From Mesorhizobium sp. BR1-1-16 (GTDB taxonomy: Bacteria; Pseudomonadota; Alphaproteobacteria; Rhizobiales; Kaistiaceae): DNA of 64,000 bases. Under the pieces are notes generated by a model that did no database searches, was not told where the DNA came from, and worked only from the letters and a program-made list of their open reading frames with translations. Location: assembly GCF_020165495.1 (NCBI RefSeq), contig NZ_JAIUIE010000001.1, forward strand, positions 496,001 through 560,000, given 5' to 3'. This document shows positions 55,385 through 63,326 of the stretch, in pieces; the first letter of the stretch is position 1; every line of letters starts with the position of its first letter. The translations under genes were made by a program, and so were the position numbers.

Positions 55385-56203
55385 TCAGCCGGCTTCGGAC
55401 GGATCGACCTCGGCCACAGTGACCGTGACGCCGAAGGCGGCAAGGCTCGCCAGGTTCTCCGGCGTCACGCCGCTGTCGGTGATGATCTCGTCGATCCGCT
55501 GCACCTCGCAGAAGGTGCAGAAGGCCGGCGCATGGAATTTTGAGCTGTCGATCAGGAGGATCGTGCGCCGCGCCGAGGAGAGCATGATCCGCTTCATCGA
55601 GGCGATCTCGATGGCCGCGTCCGAGAGCTGGTTGCCGGTGATCGCCTGCGCGCCGACGAAGCAGAGATCGGCGTGCACCGTCTTCAGGAAGGTCTCGCCG
55701 GGATCGCCGACCAGTGTCTGCGAGCCGACGCGCAGCGAACCGCCGGGCACGATGACGCGGATCGCCGGCGCCGCGCGGCAGAGGCTGGCAATATCCAGGC
55801 TGTTGGTGAGGGCCGTCAGTTCGACGCGCCGTTCCACCGCGGCTCGGGCAGCCTCCAGCACGGTCGAACTCGAATCGAAGATCACACTGTCCTTGGATGA
55901 AAGGCGGGTCGCCGCGAGGCGGCCGATCGCGCGCTTCTGCAAGGTGAATAGCTGTGCGTTGGTCGAGGAGTCGAGTTCGAACGTGGCGCGGGTCGGCGTC
56001 GCGAGGACGGCGCCGCCATGTGTGCGCTCGAGATAGCCGGCATCGGTCAGATATTCGAGGTCGCGACGGATTGTCGACGCCGACGCGCCGATGCTCTCCG
56101 ACAATTCCTGGATGGAGGCCGCGCTGTGCTTGCGGAACCATTCAAGGATCATCGCCCGCCGCTTGACCGGAATGATCTCTACACGTTTAGAGACAGGTTC
56201 CAT
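55385..56203 (-). CDS. DeoR-family transcription regulator
   Basis: This 272-residue regulator has an N-terminal helix-turn-helix (SIQELSESIGASASTIRRDLEYLTDAGYLERTHGGAV), followed by the sugar-phosphate-sensing DeoR C-terminal domain (DSVIFDSSSTVLEAARA, TNSLDIASLC, VPGGSLR, CFVGAQAITG, LIDSSKF). Its start lies 17 bp inside the kinase gene, so the two form an operon. It likely senses a phosphorylated intermediate made by the kinase and binds the inverted repeats at 57564 and 57714. Confidence 0.93.
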   Translation of the reverse strand: MEPVSKRVEIIPVKRRAMILEWFRKHSAASIQELSESIGASASTIRRDLEYLTDAGYLERTHGGAVLATPTRATFELDSSTNAQLFTLQKRAIGRLAATRLSSKDSVIFDSSSTVLEAARAAVERRVELTALTNSLDIASLCRAAPAIRVIVPGGSLRVGSQTLVGDPGETFLKTVHADLCFVGAQAITGNQLSDAAIEIASMKRIMLSSARRTILLIDSSKFHAPAFCTFCEVQRIDEIITDSGVTPENLASLAAFGVTVTVAEVDPSEAG

Positions 56204-57485
56204 GGACGGTTCGGCTTTCGATTGAAGTCATGGTTTCGGGATAGACGATGCGCTCGTCATCGGCAATCGCAGCGCCGACCTTGCTTCCAAGCGCGAGCAG
56301 ACAGCCTGCGGTGAATGTGTCGCCGAGCCCGAGTGTCGTCTGCGGGTTGCTGAGGTGGGGCGCCGCCACTGCGACGATCGCCCAGCGTCCGATCCGCTGA
56401 ACCGGCGGCAGTGGCGGATCGAGGAAGAGGGCGCCTTGCGGCGTCTGCCGGGGATGCACGGGGACGCCCGCCGCGGCACGGCATGAGGCGAGGAGCGCGC
56501 CCGCCATCAGAGCATCGCGCTCCAGCGCGGGATCGTCGAGCGTCGCGCTTGCCACCCATTCGTCGGCGTGGACACACACCCGGCGAAGCCCAAAATCCTC
56601 GCCGAGGCCGATCAGTCGCTCTTCGATGCTGTCCGCCGGATTGGAGAGGGCATTGAGTTCCGAAAGGCTCATGCCGAGCGAGGTCACGCGCTTGCCGAGA
56701 CCCGCCAGCATCGCATCGCGCGCCGACGTCGTGGCGTAGCCGGCAAGCTCCAAATGGACGGTCGCGACGCCGCGATCGCGCCAGGCATCCACGATCGCGC
56801 CGATCCTCGCCGTCTCCCCGGCCATGTCCGCCAATGCGACGCCGTTGAAACCCGAGACGACCGCCGCGCCGGCCTCATGCGCCAACGTAACGCTGAGGCG
56901 GTCGAAATCCGCGTCATGCTCGAGACCCGGATCCTCGAAGCGGACGATGATCCGCGACGAGCGTGGCGGCAGATGGCCGGCCAATGGGCGGCCGGCGTCA
57001 TATTCGAAGACATGAATGGGCGGGCGGGGATCGCCGCGCCGCTGTGCCTCTGATGCCGGTACGGCGCGGCCGTCTTCGGCGATCAGGATCGATGGGTCGA
57101 CATGTTCGAGTGTAAAGGCGCTGCGATCGGAAAGCGCAACCAGTCCGCTGGCGCCGAGCGTTCCGAGCGCCCAGGCGATGTGCGAGCCCGTGCCACCAAA
57201 GGCAGTGCGTGGCGGCGCGGCTTTCGCCAGAAGGGCCGGGCCTTCTGGCCATTCCTCGCGGAACTCGCCGCCAATGCCTGCCGCGGCACGGGCGATCAGG
57301 CGGCGGACGAAATCCTCCGTCTCGGCCGTCGGTAGCTGTCCGAGCTGATCGGCGAGCGCCGCGAGCTGAAAGCGGCTGTCGATGCAGGCCGAGAAGCCGC
57401 ACAGCGCCAGGCGCGATGCACCGATATAGCGCTCGAAACGCGGCAGGAATCGCTCATAGGCCGCCTGCCAATCCATTGCGCTCAC
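56187..57485 (-). CDS. ADP-dependent PFK/glucokinase-like sugar kinase
   Basis: This 432-residue kinase has the ribokinase-type fold. The catalytic anion-hole motif near the C-terminus is GLGDTFTAG (386-394, base D389), where the third position is Leu rather than Ala. N-terminal ALCGFSACIDSRFQ and the GGTGSHIAWALGTLGASGLVAL region, with FEYDAGRP and GLGEDFGLRRVCVHADEW, resemble the ADP-dependent phosphofructokinase/glucokinase family, rare in bacteria. I choose GTG at 57485, with GGAGG 7 nt upstream. Sugar and phosphate donor are unproven, and a PfkB-type ATP enzyme is the alternative. Confidence 0.75.
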   Translation of the reverse strand: MSAMDWQAAYERFLPRFERYIGASRLALCGFSACIDSRFQLAALADQLGQLPTAETEDFVRRLIARAAAGIGGEFREEWPEGPALLAKAAPPRTAFGGTGSHIAWALGTLGASGLVALSDRSAFTLEHVDPSILIAEDGRAVPASEAQRRGDPRPPIHVFEYDAGRPLAGHLPPRSSRIIVRFEDPGLEHDADFDRLSVTLAHEAGAAVVSGFNGVALADMAGETARIGAIVDAWRDRGVATVHLELAGYATTSARDAMLAGLGKRVTSLGMSLSELNALSNPADSIEERLIGLGEDFGLRRVCVHADEWVASATLDDPALERDALMAGALLASCRAAAGVPVHPRQTPQGALFLDPPLPPVQRIGRWAIVAVAAPHLSNPQTTLGLGDTFTAGCLLALGSKVGAAIADDERIVYPETMTSIESRTVHGTCL

Positions 57486-57563
57486 TGCGGAACCTCCATT
57501 GTCGCCGCTCTCGAAGGCTAGAGGGCGCCCAGCCGAAGCGTCAATGGGATATATTGAAAGGCG

Positions 57564-57577
57564 TTGGAATATTTTAG
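57564..57577 (+). promoter_or_regulatory. Operator half of a 14-bp inverted pair (left)
   Basis: TTGGAATATTTTAG at 57564-57577 is repeated exactly in inverted orientation at 57714-57727. It lies 79 bp from the kinase start. An AT-rich ATATATTG element at 57549 lies next to it. Probable DeoR site. Confidence 0.6.
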
Positions 57578-57713
57578 AGCGAAACTCAGGTGTGTAGCTG
57601 ATGCTGCAGGTGCGAACGACGTATTCTAACCTGTTTGTGCAGCGCGGCAGCGGATTTATGAGCAATCGCTTGACGACTTGCGCAATGACGGATCATTCTG
57701 CGGCAATAATCTC

Positions 57714-57727
57714 CTAAAATATTCCAA
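57714..57727 (-). promoter_or_regulatory. Operator half of a 14-bp inverted pair (right)
   Basis: CTAAAATATTCCAA is the exact reverse complement of 57564-57577, with 136 bp between them. It lies 31 bp before the aldolase start. Two sites this far apart would permit DNA looping across the divergent promoter. Confidence 0.6.
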
Positions 57728-57758
57728 ACTCGTTCAGTCAGTGTCGGAGCTCCCAGAC

Positions 57759-58787
57759 GTGTCTCGCCTCGAATCCAAGCTCGCCAACATCCGTGCCGGC
57801 CGCTATCGGCGCAGCGATTTTATCATTGCCGATGCCAAGGACGGCGATATGGGATCGGGCGTCACCTATGCCGCGCCAAAGCGCGACGCCGATGGAAGCT
57901 GGTCGCGCTATCGCACGCGGCAGGAATTCCTCGAGGGCATCCGGGCGATCGTCGAGCAGGACATCGTCGACATCATGCTGACCTCGGTTTCCAACCTGGA
58001 GCGGCTGGTCGAGATGGGCGTGTTCGTCGGGTCCGCGGTCAAGCCGGCAATCCGCGCCAATGACGCGACCGACTGCTGGGGCGGCGTGCGCGGCCAGACC
58101 TATGGCAAGACGCCGAGCCGACCATTCCGCACGGCCGATCTCGGCCGCGTGATGCAGGCCGTTGTCGGTCCGACGCCGGGCGAGCCGCTGACCGATCTCG
58201 GCCTCTATTCAGTGACCTTCAACAATGACGTCGAATCCGACCTGCGGTCTCTCGAGGAGTTCGCGGCGTTTCGCGACGAGGCGGCGCATTGGAGGCTGCG
58301 CTACTTCTATGAGGTGTTCAATCCGAATGTCGCCTGCGGCGTCGATCCGGAGTTGATCCCGCATTACGTCAATGACTGCATCATCCGCTCGCTGTCCGGC
58401 GTCTCGATCGCCGACCGGCCGCTGTTCCTGAAGATCCCCTATAACGGCGCCAAGGCGCTGGAGGAGCTCGCCTCCTTCGATCCCTCGCTGGTCGTCGGCG
58501 TGCTCGGCGGCGGAGCGGGAACGGCGCGCGATACGTTCGAGCTGATCTATCAGGCCGAGCGCTATGGCGGCCGTCTGGCGCTGTTCGGGCGCAAGATCAA
58601 CCTTGCCGAGGCGCCGCTCGAAATCATCCGCCTGATGCGCGAAGTCGCCGACGGGACGATCCTGCCGGCGGAAGCCGTCAGGACCTATCACGCGAAGCTG
58701 AAGGACGCCGGTATCCCCTCGATCCGTTCGCTTGAGGACGATCTTGCCGTGACCGAAGCGCCGCTGAAGCCGGCTGCGAGCGGCTAG
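57759..58787 (+). CDS. TIM-barrel class I aldolase-like protein
   Basis: This 342-residue protein looks like a DeoC/LacD-type barrel: DFIIADAKDGDMG, VDIMLTSVSNLERL, YSVTFNNDVESDLRSL, LRYFYEVFNPN (E185), LFLKIPYNGAKALEEL and VVGVLGGGAGTARDTFELIYQAERYGGRLALFGRKIN with a phosphate-type glycine loop. K225 in FLKIPYNG is placed like the Schiff-base lysine. I do not recognise a characterised family member. I use GTG at 57759, 9 nt after GGAG; GTG at 57741 and TTG at 57678 are alternatives. It is divergent from the kinase. Confidence 0.7.
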   Translation: MSRLESKLANIRAGRYRRSDFIIADAKDGDMGSGVTYAAPKRDADGSWSRYRTRQEFLEGIRAIVEQDIVDIMLTSVSNLERLVEMGVFVGSAVKPAIRANDATDCWGGVRGQTYGKTPSRPFRTADLGRVMQAVVGPTPGEPLTDLGLYSVTFNNDVESDLRSLEEFAAFRDEAAHWRLRYFYEVFNPNVACGVDPELIPHYVNDCIIRSLSGVSIADRPLFLKIPYNGAKALEELASFDPSLVVGVLGGGAGTARDTFELIYQAERYGGRLALFGRKINLAEAPLEIIRLMREVADGTILPAEAVRTYHAKLKDAGIPSIRSLEDDLAVTEAPLKPAASG

Positions 58788-58830
58788 GGGAGGGGCGCCC
58801 GTGTTGACAAGCGCCCGCAAATGGCCGGCC

Positions 58831-59982
58831 TCAAGGAGAGGCCGGCAGACCCTGCAGGGCAGCTGCCTCGGCCTCGCCGAGCGCGGCCGGGCGGATATCG
58901 GGCGCAGCCTCGATCTCGATCGTGCGGTCTTCGAGGCCGGCGGTCAGGATCGATTCCATGATGTCGAGGACATGCAGCGCGAGCTCGCCCGAGGCGCGAG
59001 GCTTGCGGTCGGTCGCGAGCGATGCGGCGAGATCGGCGACGCCCAGCATGCGGTAATTGGCGCGATCGGGCGCGGCGTAGGGCCAGTTGATCCGGCCGTG
59101 CAGCAATTCGGCCGTCGAATGCTCCTGCCAGGGCGCGCCCGCGTCGCTGATCGCCACCGTTCCGCCGAACGTGTCGGGATCGGGCAGGCGCAGCGAGCCC
59201 TTGGTGCCATGGAGTTCGATCGGATGGTTGCCATGGGCGAAGACATCCCAGCTCATGACGAGGGTCACCACCGCGCCTCCAGCGAATTCGAGCAGCGCCA
59301 TCACCGTCGTGGGCGTTCCGACCGGGAAGCTCGTTCCCTGGAACGGGCCGGCTGCAGTGATCAGCCGCTCGGCCTGGCCGGAGGTCGCCACGGCGCGGAC
59401 GCGGCGAACCGGCCCGAGCAGGCTCACCAGCATGGTGATGTAGTAGGGGCCCATGTCGAGCACGGGGCCGGCGCCGGGCTGATAGTAGAATTGCGGATTG
59501 GGGTGCCAGTGCTCCATGCCGCGGCCCATCATGAAGGCGGTGCCGGCAACGGGCTTGCCGATTGCGCCCTCATCCATCAGCCGCCGTGCGAGCCGACCGG
59601 CCGCGCCGAGAAAGGTATCCGGCGCAGAGCCGATCGCGAGGTTACCAGCGCGCGCAGCCTCGACGAGTTGGCGGCCCTCGGCGGCCGTCACGGCGAGCGG
59701 CTTCTCCGTGAATACATGCTTGCCGGCCTGGAGCGCAGCCATCGAGACGTCGAAATGCGCCGCGGGAATAGTGAGATTGAGCACGAGATCGACATCGTCG
59801 GACGCAATGATCTCGTCGACGCTCATGGCCGGGATGCCGTATTCGCGGCCGCGCAGCGCGGCCTGCTCCGGCGCGATGTCGGCGCAGGCGGCCAGGCGGA
59901 CGCCGGGGAACAGCGCGGCGTTGCGCATATAGGTCATCGCGATGTTGCCGCAGCCGACGATGCCGATGCGCAGATGCTTCAT
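58831..59982 (-). CDS. Gfo/Idh/MocA family NAD(P)-dependent dehydrogenase
   Basis: The protein has 383 residues. An N-terminal Rossmann fold (IGIVGCGNIA, 6-15) holds the cofactor, and EKP is present (93-95). The C-terminal substrate domain has VLDMGPYYITMLVSLLGPV, a form in which the usual catalytic His of the D-x-G-x-H motif is Tyr. Members oxidise sugars, inositols or sugar acids. It is convergent with the aldolase and divergent from the ABC operon, sharing its 224-bp promoter region. It is a plausible first oxidation step of cluster B. Confidence 0.92.
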   Translation of the reverse strand: MKHLRIGIVGCGNIAMTYMRNAALFPGVRLAACADIAPEQAALRGREYGIPAMSVDEIIASDDVDLVLNLTIPAAHFDVSMAALQAGKHVFTEKPLAVTAAEGRQLVEAARAGNLAIGSAPDTFLGAAGRLARRLMDEGAIGKPVAGTAFMMGRGMEHWHPNPQFYYQPGAGPVLDMGPYYITMLVSLLGPVRRVRAVATSGQAERLITAAGPFQGTSFPVGTPTTVMALLEFAGGAVVTLVMSWDVFAHGNHPIELHGTKGSLRLPDPDTFGGTVAISDAGAPWQEHSTAELLHGRINWPYAAPDRANYRMLGVADLAASLATDRKPRASGELALHVLDIMESILTAGLEDRTIEIEAAPDIRPAALGEAEAAALQGLPASP

Positions 59983-60121
59983 GAAATCCTCCCGCTCATT
60001 GTTGTTGGACCGGCTTGTGTGCAGCCCCCGCGGGCTTGGCTCCTGATCCGATACGCGATCCTAAACCAAAGCTTCATTCCGATTTGTGCATTTTTTTGCA
60101 TGCTGTTTTTTGCGAAAGAAT

Positions 60122-60140
60122 GCTTGACCGTGCGTCAAGC
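60122..60140. promoter_or_regulatory. Perfect dyad overlapping a -35-like element
   Basis: GCTTGAC-CGTGC-GTCAAGC is a perfect 7-bp inverted repeat with a 5-bp spacer. It contains TTGACC (60124-60129), which looks like a -35 box, so a repressor bound here would block the ABC operon promoter. T-rich tracts flank it at 60091-60112. Confidence 0.55.
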
Positions 60141-60206
60141 CCGGTCAAGATGGCCTGAACAGAAAAGATCCGCGGCGCAAGGTCCGCAGGACAAAGGGAG
60201 AGAGAC

Positions 60207-61553
60207 ATGTCTCAGGATGAATCCGGCCGTTCGGCTGCGAAGACAGCGCTTGCCGCATCGCTCAACCGCCGCAGCCTGCTGAAGGGTGCCAGTCTGGCGG
60301 CGGGTTCTATGGCGTTGGGTGGCGGCCTTCTCGCCTCGACATCATCAGGCGCCCGCGCGGCTGACCGCACCGAGATCACGTTCGCCAGCGCCAAGTTCTA
60401 CGCCAAGAAGACGATCGCTCAGATCGTGGACGCCTTCAACGAGAGCCAGAGCAAGATCCACGTCAAATATATCGAGCTGCCGCCGCCGAGCTCCTCGACG
60501 GAAGTGCACCAGGCGCTGGTGCAGCAGCTGGCCCGGCGCAACGGCGCTCCCGACGTCTTCACGCAGGACGTGGTCTGGATCGCGGAATTTGCCGGCGCCG
60601 GCTGGGCGCTGCCGCTCGACGAATATTTCCCGGCTGCGGCGCGCGCCGAATATTTCCCGGGCCTCATCGATGCCTGCACCTATCAGGGCAAGCTGACGGC
60701 GCTGCCCTGGATCGTCGATGGCGGCATGCTTTTCTACCGCAAGGACCTGCTGGAAGCTGCCGGCGCCAAGGTTCCCGAGACCTGGGCCGACATGGCGATG
60801 ATCGCTGCCGAGCTCCAGAAGGGCGGCAAGGTCGATTTCGGCTATCTCTGGCAGGGCAAGCAGGCTGAGGTTCTCGTCTGCGATGCGGTCGAGGTCATCG
60901 CGTCGAACAACGGCTCGATCCTCTCCTCCGATGGCAAGACCGCAAGCGTCGGCAGCGACCAGGCCGTCGAGGCGATGCAGTTCCTCTACGACACCATCAA
61001 CAAGACCAAGATCAGCCCGGCGGATGTTCTGTCCTGGGATGAGGAGCCCTCGCGTCTGCCGTTCACGGCCGGCAAGGCGGCATTCCTGCGCAACTGGTCC
61101 TATGTCTATGGCATCGCACAGGATCCGAGCGCGTCGTCCGTTGTCGACAAGGTCGGCGTCGCGCCGCTGCCGCATTTCGCGGGCGGCAAGAGCGCGGCCT
61201 GCCTCGGCGGCTACCAGTATGGCGTGAATGCCTCGACCAAGAATCGCGAGGCGGCGGTGGAATTCCTCACCTGGATGTCGTCGCCGGCGACGCAGCTGCG
61301 TTTTGCGGTCGATCTCGGCTTGGCGCCAACGCGCCCGGCGGTTTTCAACGAGGCGGAACTCGCCAAGGAGCAGCCGTTCATGCAGACGCTGCAGGGCGTC
61401 TTCACCGGCGCGACGCCACGTCCCGTGACGCCGAAATATGCCCAGGTCTCGCTGGCGCTGCAGTCTGGCTTCTCGCGCGGCCTTGTCTCCGGCGATATCA
61501 AGAAGGAGCTCACCGCGACCGCCTCCAAGATCGACGCGATCCTCGGCACCTGA
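60207..61553 (+). CDS. Sugar ABC transporter solute-binding protein, Tat-type signal
   Basis: The protein has 448 residues. The N-terminal region has a twin-arginine-type signal (NRRSLLKGASLAAG at about 20-33, then an Ala/Gly stretch to SSGARA). The mature part is family 1 extracellular binding protein: EITFASAKFYAKKTIAQIVDAFNES, PDVFTQDVVWIAEFAGAGW, LPWIVDGGMLFYRKDLLEAAG and AAVEFLTWMSSPATQ. Its stop overlaps the next gene's start (TGATG). GGGAGAGAGAC precedes the ATG. Ligand is unknown. Confidence 0.92.
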   Translation: MSQDESGRSAAKTALAASLNRRSLLKGASLAAGSMALGGGLLASTSSGARAADRTEITFASAKFYAKKTIAQIVDAFNESQSKIHVKYIELPPPSSSTEVHQALVQQLARRNGAPDVFTQDVVWIAEFAGAGWALPLDEYFPAAARAEYFPGLIDACTYQGKLTALPWIVDGGMLFYRKDLLEAAGAKVPETWADMAMIAAELQKGGKVDFGYLWQGKQAEVLVCDAVEVIASNNGSILSSDGKTASVGSDQAVEAMQFLYDTINKTKISPADVLSWDEEPSRLPFTAGKAAFLRNWSYVYGIAQDPSASSVVDKVGVAPLPHFAGGKSAACLGGYQYGVNASTKNREAAVEFLTWMSSPATQLRFAVDLGLAPTRPAVFNEAELAKEQPFMQTLQGVFTGATPRPVTPKYAQVSLALQSGFSRGLVSGDIKKELTATASKIDAILGT

Positions 61554-62491
61554 TGTCGCTGCAACAGACAGCCTCTGCCATCGCCGGTCCCCGAAAGGGG
61601 GCCGGCAATCCGTTCCGATGGCAATTTGTGACGCCCTGGCTGCTGCTGCTGCCGGCGTTCCTCTCGCTCGCCTCGGTCTCGGTCTATCCGATCCTGAAAG
61701 GCCTCTGGCTTTCCTTCACCAATACATCGCTGGTCACGCAGGAGCACGACTTCATCGGCTTCGGCAATTATCGCCTGCTGTGGGTGGATGATCTCTTCTG
61801 GAATGCCTGGTGGCATACCATCACCTTCACGGCCGTCTCGACGCTCGCCGAGACGCTGCTCGGGCTTGCCATCGCGCTACTGCTCTTTGAGCATTTTGCC
61901 TTTCGCGGCGTCGTGCGCGCGGCGATGCTGGTACCCTGGGCCATGCCGACGGTCGTGACGTCGAAGATGTTCGGCTGGCTGTTCGACGGCCAGCACGGCC
62001 TCATCAATTACCTGCTGAAATCGGCAGGCATCATCAAAGACAACGTCAACTGGCTCGGCTCGGTCGACAATGCGCTCTGGACGATCATCTTCGCCGATGT
62101 CTGGAAGACGACGCCCTTCATGGCGCTGCTGCTGCTCGCCGGCCTGCACACGATCCCGAAATCGCTGATCGAGGCAGCCCGCATGGACGGCGCGCGCTCG
62201 CTCGCGACATTCTGGTATGTGAGGCTGCCGATGCTGCTGCCGACCCTCCTTATCGCCGGCCTCTTTCGCGCGCTCGACGCTTTCCGCGTCTTCGACCTCG
62301 TCTATGTGCTGACTGGCGGCGGCCCGGCGGATTCGACCGAGACGCTGTCGACGCTCAATTACAAGACGCTCTTCTCGACGCTGCAGTTCGGCTACGGCTC
62401 GGCGATCTCGACGGCGATGTTCATGACGGAGGCGCTCATCGCACTCGGCTTCTGCATCTTCCTCTATGAACGGCTCAGGCGGCAGAAATGA
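61553..62491 (+). CDS. Sugar ABC transporter permease (first)
   Basis: This 312-residue six-helix permease of the UgpA/MalF type has EAA loop LIEAARMDGARSLATFWYVRLPML and the late LVYVLTGGGPADSTETLSTLNYKTLF. Start ATG overlaps the SBP stop codon and its stop overlaps the next permease start (ATGA), so all three are coupled. Confidence 0.93.
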   Translation: MSLQQTASAIAGPRKGAGNPFRWQFVTPWLLLLPAFLSLASVSVYPILKGLWLSFTNTSLVTQEHDFIGFGNYRLLWVDDLFWNAWWHTITFTAVSTLAETLLGLAIALLLFEHFAFRGVVRAAMLVPWAMPTVVTSKMFGWLFDGQHGLINYLLKSAGIIKDNVNWLGSVDNALWTIIFADVWKTTPFMALLLLAGLHTIPKSLIEAARMDGARSLATFWYVRLPMLLPTLLIAGLFRALDAFRVFDLVYVLTGGGPADSTETLSTLNYKTLFSTLQFGYGSAISTAMFMTEALIALGFCIFLYERLRRQK

Positions 62492-63324
62492 TTTATGCGT
62501 ACAGCCCACTGCGCCGCATCGGTCTTTATTTCGGGGCCTTACTGGCACTCATCTGGTCCGGCGGCCCGTTCTTGTGGCAGTTGTCGAGCTCGTTTCAGCT
62601 CGACCGCGAGCTGACGACCGGCTCGCCGAAATTCTGGCCCGCACCCTTCACGATCGAGCATTATGTCAATCTCGTCGTCGAGAAGAGCTTCCAGGAATAC
62701 ATCTACAATTCGATCATCGTCGCCAGTCTGACGACGCTCTTCTGCCTGTTCGTCGGCGCGCTCGCAGCGTTTTCGCTGTCACGGCTTGATGTTCGCGGCA
62801 AGTTCGGCGTGCTCGGCATTATCCTGTCGATCTCGATGTTTCCGCAGATCGCCATTGTCGGCCCCCTCTATCTGCTCGCTTCCGATCTCGGGCTGCTCGA
62901 TACCTATGCGAGCCTCGTGATCACCTATCTGGCGCTCGGATTGCCGCTCGTGACATGGGTGCTGTTCGGCTATTTCGAAACGCTGCCGCGCGAGATCGAC
63001 GAGGCGGCGCGGATGGATGGCTGTTCGACGCTTGGGCTCCTTTTTCGCATCATCCTGCCGATTTCGCTGCCGAGCCTCGTGACGACGGGCCTGCTCGCGT
63101 TCATCGCCGCCTGGAACGAGTTCATGTTCGCGCTCGCCTTCACATCTTCGATCGATCATCAGACTGTGCCGGTCGGCATCGCAAACTTCACCAATCTCTA
63201 TTACGTGCCATGGGGCGACATCGCCGCCGCCTCCGTGGTGGTGACCGTGCCGCTGATCGTGCTGGTGCTGATCTTCCAGAAGCACATCATCGAAGGCCTG
63301 ACGCAGGGCGGAGTAAAGGAGTGA
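62488..63324 (+). CDS. Sugar ABC transporter permease (second)
   Basis: This 278-residue permease of the UgpE/MalG type has six helices, EAA loop EIDEAARMDGCSTLGLLFRIILPISLPS and AAWNEFMFALAFTSS. It overlaps the first permease by 4 bp and the isomerase gene begins 2 bp after its stop. The operon shown has no ATPase, although one could lie beyond the window. Confidence 0.93.
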   Translation: MIYAYSPLRRIGLYFGALLALIWSGGPFLWQLSSSFQLDRELTTGSPKFWPAPFTIEHYVNLVVEKSFQEYIYNSIIVASLTTLFCLFVGALAAFSLSRLDVRGKFGVLGIILSISMFPQIAIVGPLYLLASDLGLLDTYASLVITYLALGLPLVTWVLFGYFETLPREIDEAARMDGCSTLGLLFRIILPISLPSLVTTGLLAFIAAWNEFMFALAFTSSIDHQTVPVGIANFTNLYYVPWGDIAAASVVVTVPLIVLVLIFQKHIIEGLTQGGVKE

Positions 63325-63326
63325 CC

